Shown: in pieces, positions 34,561 through 42,691 of the stretch
Layout of the letters: the number at the start of each line of letters is the position of its first letter
Numbering within the stretch: the first letter of the stretch is position 1
From: Streptomyces seoulensis
Lineage (GTDB): Bacteria; Actinomycetota; Actinomycetes; Streptomycetales; Streptomycetaceae
NCBI RefSeq assembly: GCF_022846655.1
Contig: NZ_AP025667.1
Span: forward strand, 1,959,001-2,023,000
Direction of reading: 5' to 3'
DNA length: 64,000 nucleotides
The notes under the pieces: generated by a model
The model's input: only the letters and a program-made list of their open reading frames with translations
Told to the model about the DNA's origin: nothing
Databases searched by the model: none
Program-made: the position numbers and the translations under genes

Positions 34561-36333
34561 TCAGCCGAAGGCGGTTGCGACCCCCTTGAGCATCAATCCG
34601 GCGCCCAGCAGGAGCACGGCCAGCGCCGACGCCAGCGGGATCGTGCGGCGGAGCAGCGCGGCCGCCGGGCGGGTGGGGCCCGCCGGGTTCCGGTCCAGCA
34701 GCCGTCCGGCCACCGAGCCCAGCCGGACCACGGCGAAGCCGGCCGCCGTCAGCGTCAGCGCGAGTCCGGCGCCGTACGCCACGACCAGCAGCAGCCCGAA
34801 CCATGCCTGCCCGAGCGCCGCCGCGCCGACCAGGACGACCACGGCGGAGGGGCTGGGCACCAGACCGCCCGCGAAGCCGAGCAGGATCGTGCCCCTCAGG
34901 GTGGGGGCGGTGGGGTGGGAGTGGGTGTGGCCGCCGTGGGTGTGGACGAGGGTGTGGGGGTGCGCGTGGGGGTGGTCGTGGGCGTGACCGTGGTCGTGGG
35001 TCTGGGTGTGTGCGTGGGTGTGGTCGTGGGTCTGGCCGTGTGCGTGGGTGTGGTCGTCGTCGTGTGAGTGGCTGTGCGGGTGGTGGTGGTTGGCCATGTG
35101 TGGGGTGTCGCCATGTGAGCTCGGGACATGTGCGGTGTCCCCATGTGGGCTCGACACATGTGCTCCCGCCCCATGGTGCGTATGCACATGGTCCCCCTCA
35201 CCCCCCTCACCATGGGCCCCGCCCACCAGCGCCAACGCCCGCACCTCCGCCGCCGCCCCGGTGTGCCCGGCCCCGGACGACGGGACGTGTTCGTGCGTAT
35301 GCGCCGCCTCGGCCGCCCGCGCCCGCCAGGCCCGTCGGAGGAGGTTGGCCCCCGCGCCGAGGACCAGGGCGCCGCTGGCCACGCCCAGCCAGGCGACCAC
35401 CGAGGGCGTGGCGGCGGAACCGGCCGTGACGAGCAGCCCGAGGGCGATCACGCCGAGGGTGTGGGTGACGGTGACCGAGGCCGCCAGCGGGAGCACGTCC
35501 CGCAGCCTGGCCCGGCCGCCGCGGGCCGCCGCGGCGGCGGCCATCAGGGTCTTGCCGTGCCCCGGAGCGAGGGCGTGGGCCGCGCCGAGGCCCACCGCGA
35601 TGAGCAGCGCGAGCGCGGCGAAGCCGAGGGTGAGGTCACGCCGGGCGACCAGGTCGTTCAGGGCTTGGGTCCAGCGGTCGGCGCCGCGCGGCAGCACCGA
35701 GGCGCCCGGCGCGTCCCGTTCCGGTGTCAGAGCGGTCCCGCCGGGCCGGAGCGTGAGCCGGGCGGCGGAGGTGTCCGCGGGGGAGGACAGCAAGTCGGCC
35801 GGATAGGTGGTGAGTTCATGCGAGACGGACTTCCCCGGCACGTCGGACCGGCTCAGCGTCATACGGTCGCCGCGCGCGGTGATCTCCCGCCATCCCGGCC
35901 CGGAGGACAGACCCGCGCTGCGGAAGCCGAGGCTCACGGTCGCGCCCTTCGGCAGCGGGGCCGACTCCGCGCACTCCAGGCGCAGGGTGTCCAGCCCGGC
36001 CTGACCGGGCCGCAGCGTGGCCCGCGCGGTGGAGACGGTGAGCGTGACACGCCTTCCGTCCACGGTGAGTTCACTGCCCCGCGCCGCCTCCGCGCAGCGC
36101 CGCTCGGCCCACCCGGCGGTGCCGAGCCGTTCCAGGTCCGGCTTGGCCTGCGTCGCCGGTATCTCCGCCAGGTCCTCGACATGGGTGACCCGGAGCAGGC
36201 CGGGAGCGGCGACCAGGCCGTCGTACCGGTTGACGGTGAAGTTGCCCAGGGGATGCGCGTCCGCCGCCGGGGCCGAGCCGAGCAGGACGGCACCGGCACC
36301 GGCGAGGACGGCGAGAGTACGGCGGAGCTTCAC
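34561..36333 (-). CDS. NicO/RcnA-type transporter with large His-rich loop
   Basis: The 590-residue protein has a signal-like N-terminus and an extracytoplasmic domain of about 200 residues, followed by about six to seven helices. HALAPGHGK (253-261) and GGLVPSPSAVVVLVG (489 onward) match the NicO nickel/cobalt family. Between these motifs a hydrophilic loop (about 345-473) holds about 40 histidines, partly as decapeptide repeats (AHVSSPHGDT, AHVPSSHGDT and AHxxTHDHxH units). Metal binding and export or uptake of Ni, Co or another divalent ion is inferred. The GTG start overlaps the TPR gene stop as GTGA, so the two are coupled. Confidence 0.82.
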   Translation of the reverse strand: MKLRRTLAVLAGAGAVLLGSAPAADAHPLGNFTVNRYDGLVAAPGLLRVTHVEDLAEIPATQAKPDLERLGTAGWAERRCAEAARGSELTVDGRRVTLTVSTARATLRPGQAGLDTLRLECAESAPLPKGATVSLGFRSAGLSSGPGWREITARGDRMTLSRSDVPGKSVSHELTTYPADLLSSPADTSAARLTLRPGGTALTPERDAPGASVLPRGADRWTQALNDLVARRDLTLGFAALALLIAVGLGAAHALAPGHGKTLMAAAAAARGGRARLRDVLPLAASVTVTHTLGVIALGLLVTAGSAATPSVVAWLGVASGALVLGAGANLLRRAWRARAAEAAHTHEHVPSSGAGHTGAAAEVRALALVGGAHGEGGEGDHVHTHHGAGAHVSSPHGDTAHVPSSHGDTPHMANHHHPHSHSHDDDHTHAHGQTHDHTHAHTQTHDHGHAHDHPHAHPHTLVHTHGGHTHSHPTAPTLRGTILLGFAGGLVPSPSAVVVLVGAAALGQAWFGLLLVVAYGAGLALTLTAAGFAVVRLGSVAGRLLDRNPAGPTRPAAALLRRTIPLASALAVLLLGAGLMLKGVATAFG

Positions 36334-37754
36334 TTGGCCGCCTCCAGTGCCTTGCGGGCCTCGGCGGCACCCAGCGGGGAGAAGCCGGGGTTCAGCTTCA
36401 GCGCCGCCGCCAGTGAGGCACGGCCCTCCTTGGTGTGGCCGGTGGCAAGTTCGACGACGCCCCGGTGGTAGAGGAAGGACGTGTTGCGGTAGCCGGTGGC
36501 GGTGGCCTCGCGGGCGTGCCGCAGCGCCTCCTCGTCGTGGCCGTTCACGTGCAGCGCCCAGGCGAGGGCGTCGGCCGTGTGGACCGTGTGCCTGCGGGCC
36601 CACTCGGCACGGGCAGCGCGCAGGGCGGCCGCCTTGTCGCCGTGGTCGGCGGCGGCCAGCGCGGTGTCGAGGTCGGCGTCGACCCCGTTGGCGCGGGCCA
36701 GCGCGATCCACGCCCGGACCAGCGTGTACTGCGCGCGCGCCTTCGCCTGGTCACCGGCCGCGCCTCGGGCCTCGTACAGCTCGCCGAGCGCGACCAGCGG
36801 GCCGGGCAGCGGGGCGCGGGCGACCACGGCCTCCAGTCCCTCGACGGCGGCGGCCCGCCGACCGCTCGCCGCCTGGGCGCGGGCCCGGCCCTCCAGCGCG
36901 GGGAGGTAGGTGTCGTCGGCCGCGAGGGCGCGCGCGTAGTACGTGAGGGCGTCCTTGTAGTCGCCCTGGTTCCAGGCGAGTTGGCCGAGCTGGGTGGCCA
37001 CGTAGGCGATGTCTCCGGGCGAGGTGGCGCCGGCCAGTGCCTGTCGCAGGACGCGCCGGGCCGTGGTGACGTCGCCGCGCAGCTCGTGCACGTACGCGTA
37101 CCGGGTGAAGACGGGGGTGCCCGGCTTTCGGGCGTCGGCGGTGTCGGCGGCCCGCTCCGCCTCGGAGTACCGGCCGAGCTCGACCAGGGCGTCGATCCGG
37201 GAGCACAGGGCGCGTTCGTCGTAGGGGTTGTGCTTCAGCGCCCGGTCCGCGTCGGCGAGGGCGCCCTTGAAGTCGTGGCGGGCGGCGGCGAGGGCGGCCC
37301 GGCCGGCCAGTGCCTCGTCGTTGCCGGGGGAGAGTGCGAGGGAGCGCTTCAGGGCGGCCTCGGCCTGCGGGTACCGGGCCGGGTCGCCCTTGGTGCGTGC
37401 CTGTTCGACATAGGCGAGGGCGAGCGTGGCCCAGCCGTCGTGGTCCTTCGGCTGCGCGCGGAGATGGGCCTGGAGCGCGGTGACGGCCGCGTCCGGGTCG
37501 CCACCGGCCAGCGCGCCGGGGTCCACGGCGGCGGCGGAGGCGGCGGCCGGAGCCGCCCGCCCGTCGTCCCGCGCCGCCCCGAACGCGACCGCGCCGCCGG
37601 TCAGCGCGACGGCCAGCAGGGCGGCGGAGCACACCCGCCGGAACGTCCGGCGCCGACCCGCGCCCGCGGGCGCGTTCTCGCCGGTCCCGGCCGGCGCTCC
37701 GCCGGCCGCCTCGCCACCGCTCGTGTCCGGGGCGTCATTCCTACGCGGGCCCAT
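36330..37754 (-). CDS. TPR-repeat protein with one membrane anchor
   Basis: The 474-residue protein has a cytoplasmic N-terminus, one transmembrane segment (about residues 41-60) and an outside domain built of about ten tetratricopeptide-like helix pairs, for example PKDHDGWATLALAYVEQA and DYKDALTYYARALAADD. TPR arrays mediate protein contacts, so it may hold a complex with the NicO-type transporter whose gene overlaps it and with the DUF4331 protein encoded upstream. No enzyme motif is seen. Confidence 0.8.
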   Translation of the reverse strand: MGPRRNDAPDTSGGEAAGGAPAGTGENAPAGAGRRRTFRRVCSAALLAVALTGGAVAFGAARDDGRAAPAAASAAAVDPGALAGGDPDAAVTALQAHLRAQPKDHDGWATLALAYVEQARTKGDPARYPQAEAALKRSLALSPGNDEALAGRAALAAARHDFKGALADADRALKHNPYDERALCSRIDALVELGRYSEAERAADTADARKPGTPVFTRYAYVHELRGDVTTARRVLRQALAGATSPGDIAYVATQLGQLAWNQGDYKDALTYYARALAADDTYLPALEGRARAQAASGRRAAAVEGLEAVVARAPLPGPLVALGELYEARGAAGDQAKARAQYTLVRAWIALARANGVDADLDTALAAADHGDKAAALRAARAEWARRHTVHTADALAWALHVNGHDEEALRHAREATATGYRNTSFLYHRGVVELATGHTKEGRASLAAALKLNPGFSPLGAAEARKALEAAK

Positions 37755-37790
37755 GCCCTCTCCTAGCTCGCCTGATGGTGTTCCGGAAGG

Positions 37791-37835
37791 ACCGGCGCGG
37801 CCCGCCGTGGGGGAAGGGGTACGGGCCGTGCCGGT
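37791..37835. terminator. Intercistronic hairpin, DUF4331/TPR genes
   Basis: ACCGGCGCGGCCCG pairs with CGGGCCGTGCCGGT with one wobble, around a 17-base loop. It lies in the 100-base gap after the DUF4331 stop. It could attenuate read-through into the TPR and transporter genes or stabilise the upstream mRNA. Confidence 0.6.
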
Positions 37836-37854
37836 CGTCTGGGGGGGGGAGGGG

Positions 37855-39390
37855 TCAGTACGCGCGCTGCATCCGGCGACGCCACCAGGCGACGACGGTG
37901 CCGATCAGCAGGATGCCGGCCGCGCCCGCGGCCGCCGAGCCGGCGACGAGCACCGTGTTGTCCGTGCCGCCCGTCGCGGAGGCCGGGCTCAGCGCGTCAC
38001 CGAGCTGGCTCTTCACATCGGCGCCCGCGGTCGTGCCCTTGGCCAGCGCGCCGCGCGAACCCTCCGTGGGCTGGGCCACGTAGGGGAAGGACTTCTCGAA
38101 CTTCTTGTCGTTCGCGTCCACCGCGTCGCCCAGGTCGTTCTTGGCGCCGAGGAGTTCGCCCTCGACCACCTGAAGGGCCTCGTCGATCACGTCGTCGGTG
38201 AGCCGCCGCCCGTTGGGGAAGCCCGCGTTGTCACCGTCCAGCACGCCGAGCCGCTTGGGGTGCATGGTCGGCTTGATCGAGGTGTTCAGCCGCAGTTGCT
38301 CCGAAGGGCGCACGTTCGGGGGCTGGTTGAGCCCCTTGACACCCTTGAGGAAGACGTCGACCAGGTCGTTGCGGGGCTCGGCGGGGGCGTCGATCTTGTA
38401 GATGCCCTCGATGAGCTTCGGCAGCTCGGGGTTGGTGACGTTCTTCAGGAACTGGGCGTCGTGCGAGGGCTGGGAGGCGTTGAACCGGTCCTTGTCCGCC
38501 TGCGGGTTGACGACCTCGTTGACCAGCGGGTTGCCGAGGCGCGAGACCTGGCTGTAGTAGCCCTGCGCGTTGCGGCGCTGGGTGGTGGACCAGATGCCGA
38601 CGACCGGCTGGTCCGCCGACTGGCGGATCAGGTCGTTGGGGACCTGGAGGGCGATCGTGTTGACGTTGTAGCCCTTGAGGGTGTCCCGGCCGACCTCACT
38701 GAGGTTGCCGCCGTACAGCAGGTCGAAGACGCGCAGGTCCAGGAAGAACGGGTCGTCCGCCTGCCCCGCGAAGGTCGCCGCGCCGCCCGCCGTCTTGTAC
38801 ACGGCCTGCGACCGGAGCTTGCCGTAGTCCGGCATGGACGCCTTGCCCACGTTGGACGGCGCCACCGGCACGTCGTCCGCCACCTTGGTCCGGGACATCG
38901 CGTGGCCGCCCTTCAGGCGGACCAGTTCGAGGTCGTAGGTCTGGGTGATGTTGAGGTCGGGGTCGTCCAGGCTGGTGACGGGGCCGGTGTTGTAGAGGAA
39001 CGTCTTCCCGTTCTTCGTCTTCGTCCTGAACGTGTAGCGGAAGAGGAGGTCGTCCCGGGCGTCGCCGTCGCTGTCGATGTGGAGGTCGTACTGCGCGTCG
39101 TCCGCGAAGGTGTAGAAGTTCGGACCGCCCGCCGGCTCCTCGAACGGTATCCAGTCGGCCACGATCGTCGTCGTGTCCGGCTTGTCGGGGCTGACGAAGG
39201 CGTACAGGTCGGTGTTGTCGTACTGCGGGGTGCCCGAGATCAGCGGGGCTTCCCGGTGGGAGGAGGCGGCGGCCACCCCCGGCTCCAGCGTGGCGACACC
39301 GGCGGCCGCGAGCCCACCGGCGGCCAGCGCGCCGCAGATGAGCGGGACCAGCCCCTTGCGTGCCGTGCCGCTTCTGGCGAAGAGAGTCAT
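37855..39390 (-). CDS. Secreted, C-terminally anchored DUF4331 protein
   Basis: The 511-residue protein has a signal peptide ending near the DUF4331 signature SSHREAPLISG, then NTDLYAFVSPD and repeated beta-strand segments. A hydrophobic helix close to the C-terminus (TVLVAGSAAAGAAGILLIGTV) and a short Arg-rich tail would hold it on the outer face of the membrane. The biochemical role of DUF4331 is not established. The gene starts 151 bases from, and divergent to, sigK. With the TPR and NicO-type genes downstream it forms a likely SigK-controlled set. AAGGAC precedes the ATG. Confidence 0.85.
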   Translation of the reverse strand: MTLFARSGTARKGLVPLICGALAAGGLAAAGVATLEPGVAAASSHREAPLISGTPQYDNTDLYAFVSPDKPDTTTIVADWIPFEEPAGGPNFYTFADDAQYDLHIDSDGDARDDLLFRYTFRTKTKNGKTFLYNTGPVTSLDDPDLNITQTYDLELVRLKGGHAMSRTKVADDVPVAPSNVGKASMPDYGKLRSQAVYKTAGGAATFAGQADDPFFLDLRVFDLLYGGNLSEVGRDTLKGYNVNTIALQVPNDLIRQSADQPVVGIWSTTQRRNAQGYYSQVSRLGNPLVNEVVNPQADKDRFNASQPSHDAQFLKNVTNPELPKLIEGIYKIDAPAEPRNDLVDVFLKGVKGLNQPPNVRPSEQLRLNTSIKPTMHPKRLGVLDGDNAGFPNGRRLTDDVIDEALQVVEGELLGAKNDLGDAVDANDKKFEKSFPYVAQPTEGSRGALAKGTTAGADVKSQLGDALSPASATGGTDNTVLVAGSAAAGAAGILLIGTVVAWWRRRMQRAY

Positions 39391-39541
39391 GCCGTCCGTC
39401 CTTGGGTGCGACTTGCCTTGACGGACGGATATACGGAGCGACCGGCCGCTGCGGATTGGCCGGAGAGGAACTTTCTTTTTCCCGTTCCCGACCCGCGTTT
39501 TCGGCCCGCCGATCCGTATCAACCGCCGGAGGTGTGCGTTC
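39391..39541. promoter_or_regulatory. Divergent promoter region, DUF4331 and sigK
   Basis: The heptamer TCCGTAT occurs on the plus strand at 39513-39519 (22 bases before sigK) and on the minus strand at 39431-39437 (40 bases before the DUF4331 start). On the minus strand CCAATCC stands 15 bases further upstream, similar to the CCATCC -35 element known for mycobacterial SigK. These may be the two SigK-dependent promoters. The plus-strand -35 match is weak. Confidence 0.4.
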
Positions 39542-40138
39542 GTGCGGATGCGAGGGGCCACAGGCAGGGCCGGGTGCGGCCACGGCGGCCGGGGTGAGGG
39601 GGCCGAGACGCTGCTGGTGCGCGTGGCGGGCGGCGACCACCAGGCGTTCGAGGAGTTGTACGCGATGGTGTCGGGGCCGGTGTTCGGGCTGGTCCGGCGG
39701 GTCGTGCGCGACCCCGCCCAGTCCGAGGAGGTCGTCCAGGAGGTGCTGCTCGAACTGTGGCGCTCCGCCGCCCGGTTCGACCCCGCGCGGGGCAGCGCGC
39801 TGTCCTGGATACTCACCCTCGCCCACCGCCGTGCCGTCGACCGGGTGCGCAGCGCCCGCGCGGCCGGCGAACGCGAGCAGCGCGAGGCCCTGCGCGCCGG
39901 GGAACCCGCCTTCGACCATGTCACCGAGGAGGTGGAGGCCGGACTCGAACGCGAGTGGGTGCGCCGCTGTCTGAGACGGCTGACCGACCTGCAACGCCAG
40001 TCCGTCACTCTCGCCTACTACGACGGCTACACCTACCGCGAGGTCGCCGAACGGCTGTCCCTGCCGCTCGGCACCGTCAAGACCCGTATGCGTGACGGCC
40101 TCACCCGGCTGCGCGGCTGCCTGGGAGGTGCCGCGTGA
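39542..40138 (+). CDS. sigK: ECF sigma factor, SigK family
   Basis: The 198-residue protein has region 2 (FEELYAMVSGPVFGLVRRV then SEEVVQEVLLELWR and GSALSWILTLAHRRAVDR) and region 4 (LTDLQRQSVTLAYYDGYTYREVAERLSLPLGTVKTRMRDGL). This pattern matches the SigK group that works with RskA anti-sigma factors. The GTG at 39542 is preceded by GGAGG at 9 bases. Its stop overlaps the rskA start as GTGA. It is probably autoregulated and may direct the divergent DUF4331 gene. Confidence 0.88.
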   Translation: MRMRGATGRAGCGHGGRGEGAETLLVRVAGGDHQAFEELYAMVSGPVFGLVRRVVRDPAQSEEVVQEVLLELWRSAARFDPARGSALSWILTLAHRRAVDRVRSARAAGEREQREALRAGEPAFDHVTEEVEAGLEREWVRRCLRRLTDLQRQSVTLAYYDGYTYREVAERLSLPLGTVKTRMRDGLTRLRGCLGGAA

Positions 40139-40956
40139 GTCTCTTCGCCCGGCTGACGCGCCGCGAGGACCCGCATTCGCTGGCCGCTCCCTACGCTCTG
40201 AACGCCCTGGAACCCGGCGAGCGGCGCCGCTTCGAGAAGCACCTCGCGGGCTGCGGCCGCTGCACGGCCGAGGTCCGCGAACTGTCCGAGGACGCCGTCC
40301 GGCTGGCCTGGTCCACCGCCGCCCCGGCCCCGGCCGCCCTGCGCGACCGTGTGCTGGCCGCCGTGCGCACCACACCCCAGGAGCCGGCACCCCGGCCCGC
40401 CGGACGGGAGCGAGCGGCCCAACTCCCCCCGCACGTCTGGGGAGTCCAGCCGCCGCCCGCCCGTGGCCGGCGTGCGGGGCGGCGCCCGCTGTTCGCGCCG
40501 TTCGCCACCGTGACCGCCGCGGCCGCGCTGGTCGTCGCCTCGCTCTTCGCGGTCCAGGCCCAGCGCACCGAGGACCGGCTCGCCGCCGAGCGGGCGCGGT
40601 CGCGTGACATCGCCCACGTTCTCGCCGCTCCCGACGCCCGCGCCACGGCCGGGACGGACGCGCGGGGCCGCGCGCTCGCGGTGATCGCCTCCCCGTCGGA
40701 GGGCCGAGCCGTCGTCACCCTCAGCGGGTACGCCACCCCTTCCGGTGGCCGGGTGCATCAGCTCTGGCTCACGCGCCCCGGCGCACAACCCCGCTCCCTC
40801 GGGCTTCTCGGCCGCGACACGCCCTTGGTCGCGAAGGGCCTCGACAAGTCCGCCACGTCACTCGCCGTGACCGTCGAGCCGAACGGCGGCTCGACGCACC
40901 CCACTGGCCAGCCCGTTGTCCAACTCACCCTGAAATCAGTCGGATTCGGAGAGTAG
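40135..40956 (+). CDS. rskA: Anti-sigma-K factor RskA
   Basis: The 273-residue single-pass membrane protein has a cytoplasmic anti-sigma domain with the zinc-binding pattern His36-x3-Cys40-x2-Cys43 (EKHLAGCGRC), a transmembrane helix (about 118-141) and an outside RskA domain containing HQLWLTRPG and LAVTVEPNGGS. It would hold SigK inactive until regulated proteolysis releases it. The overlap with sigK supports balanced production of both proteins. Confidence 0.9.
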   Translation: MSLFARLTRREDPHSLAAPYALNALEPGERRRFEKHLAGCGRCTAEVRELSEDAVRLAWSTAAPAPAALRDRVLAAVRTTPQEPAPRPAGRERAAQLPPHVWGVQPPPARGRRAGRRPLFAPFATVTAAAALVVASLFAVQAQRTEDRLAAERARSRDIAHVLAAPDARATAGTDARGRALAVIASPSEGRAVVTLSGYATPSGGRVHQLWLTRPGAQPRSLGLLGRDTPLVAKGLDKSATSLAVTVEPNGGSTHPTGQPVVQLTLKSVGFGE

Positions 40957-41084
40957 TCAAATAGGGATGATCAACCTCCTTGTGGGGAAGGTGAATCCCG
41001 TGGCCTAGATACACGCATGCCCTATAGGGACGATAGGGTTACTCTGCCCGTGGGCCGGGTGGATTCGTACGGGTGGGGAGTGAC

Positions 41085-41354
41085 ATGGAGCAGATAACAG
41101 TGCGCAGCAGGGCCAGGGTTCCTGCGATCACCTGCGGAAGCGGGTCGACCAGCAGGCGTCTGGACCGCCACCTCGCGGTGCTGGGCGGACCCGCCATACC
41201 GCAGCGGGAGACGGTCGAGGCGACGTCGCTGATGCGTGAACTGACCGCGCGGGACACCGTGCGTCAGCGCAGCGACCGGCGTGCTCGCGTCAGCCGGGTC
41301 TCCCTCTTCGCGCCCCTGCGCCGGCTGCGCCGGTCCCTCTTCGGCAGCCACTGA
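41085..41354 (+). CDS. Small basic hypothetical protein
   Basis: The 89-residue Arg-rich protein (theoretical charge strongly positive, ending RRLRRSLFGSH) belongs to no family I recognise. The ATG follows GGGGAG at 4 bases, codon use is typical, and the region upstream (CCCTATAGGG palindrome at 41020-41029 followed by ATAGGGTTACT) looks like promoter sequence. I judge it real but give no function. Confidence 0.6.
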   Translation: MEQITVRSRARVPAITCGSGSTSRRLDRHLAVLGGPAIPQRETVEATSLMRELTARDTVRQRSDRRARVSRVSLFAPLRRLRRSLFGSH

Positions 41355-41447
41355 GCCGCACCGAGCGGACTTCTCCCGAGTCCCGCCCGGTTCCGGCCCG
41401 GCCCCGAGTGAACCGGCGTCACCCGCAGGTCCGCGCGTAGCCCGCGC

Positions 41448-42680
41448 TCAGGCCGCCACACCGTCCCGGCGCAGAGCCGCGATCTCGTCGTCCGTCATCC
41501 CCACGGCACGGAGCAGCGCGTCGGTGTGCCGGCCGAGCGCGGGTACGTCCCCCGGCCGCACCTCCTCGCCGCCCGGCAGAGTGATGGGCGGCAACAGCGC
41601 GCGCAGCGGTCCCACCGGCGAGCCCACCCGCCGCCACCGCTCGCGCGCCGCCAGTTGCGGATGCTCCGCCAGCTCGGACAGATCCCTGATCCGCGCACAC
41701 GCGATCCCCGCCGTCTCCAGTCGCGCCAGCGCCTCGTCCGTCCCCAGCCCGCCCAGCGCCCCCGCGACCAAGGCGTCGGTCCGCTCCCGCCCGGCCACCC
41801 GTGCCACGTTGGTGGCGTACGCCGGGTCGTGCGCCAACTCCGGCTTGTCCAGTACCTGTTCCGCCAGCCGGCGCCACTCGCGGTCGTTCTGCACCGACAG
41901 CAGCACCCGCCCGCCGTCCGCCGTCGGGTAGGCGTCGTAGGGCACGATCACGGCGTGCGCGAGGCCGGTGCGCGCCGGGGCCTCGCCCCCGTGCATCGTG
42001 TGGTGCAGCGGATGCCCCATCCACTCGGCCAGCGCCTCCAGCATCGACACCTCCACCGGCCCGCCCCGCCCGGTCGTGCCGCGCCGCACCAGTGCGGCCA
42101 GTACCCCGGAGAAGGCGTACATGGCCGCCGCGATGTCCGCCGCCGGGATGCCCGCCTTCACCGGCCGCTCGGGCGTGCCCGTGACCGAGACCAGCCCGGC
42201 CTCGCACTGCACGAGCATGTCGTACGCCCGCTTGTCGGCGTACGGGCCCGAGCCGCCGTAGCCCGAGATGTCCACGGCGATCAGCCTCGGGTCCGCCGCG
42301 CACAGGGTGGCCGCGTCCAGGCCCAGCCGGGCCGCCGCGCCGTGCGCGAGGTTCTGCACGAACACGTCCGCGTCCGCGATCAGCCGCCGTACGACGTCCA
42401 GGCCGCGCGGGTCCTTCAGGTCCAGCGCGATGGACTCCTTGCCCCGGTTGCACCACACGAAGTGCGAGGCGAGGCCCTCGGCGGCGGTGTCGTAACCGCG
42501 CGCGAAGTCACCGCCGTCGACCCGCTCCACCTTGATCACCCGGGCGCCCAGATCGGCCAGTTGGCGGGTGGCGAAGGGCGCGGACACGGCCTGTTCGACG
42601 GCGACGACGGTGACGCCCTCCAGGGGCGGCGGCAGCAGATCCATGCCCGCGATGATCTCCCGGCAGGCCCCCGCTGTCAC
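41448..42680 (-). CDS. Family III CoA-transferase (CaiB/Frc type)
   Basis: The 410-residue protein moves CoA between carboxylic acids. The family marks are present: LADLGARVIKVER near the N-terminus, WCNRGKESIALDLKDPRG, and the catalytic aspartate in YDMLVQCEAG (Asp154). The length matches formyl-CoA:oxalate and carnitine CoA-transferases, but substrate choice cannot be read. The GTG at 42680 leaves 11 bases after the upstream gene on the same strand. An internal ATG at 42644 is an alternative start. Confidence 0.87.
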   Translation of the reverse strand: MTAGACREIIAGMDLLPPPLEGVTVVAVEQAVSAPFATRQLADLGARVIKVERVDGGDFARGYDTAAEGLASHFVWCNRGKESIALDLKDPRGLDVVRRLIADADVFVQNLAHGAAARLGLDAATLCAADPRLIAVDISGYGGSGPYADKRAYDMLVQCEAGLVSVTGTPERPVKAGIPAADIAAAMYAFSGVLAALVRRGTTGRGGPVEVSMLEALAEWMGHPLHHTMHGGEAPARTGLAHAVIVPYDAYPTADGGRVLLSVQNDREWRRLAEQVLDKPELAHDPAYATNVARVAGRERTDALVAGALGGLGTDEALARLETAGIACARIRDLSELAEHPQLAARERWRRVGSPVGPLRALLPPITLPGGEEVRPGDVPALGRHTDALLRAVGMTDDEIAALRRDGVAA

Positions 42681-42691
42681 CAGTCACCGCC

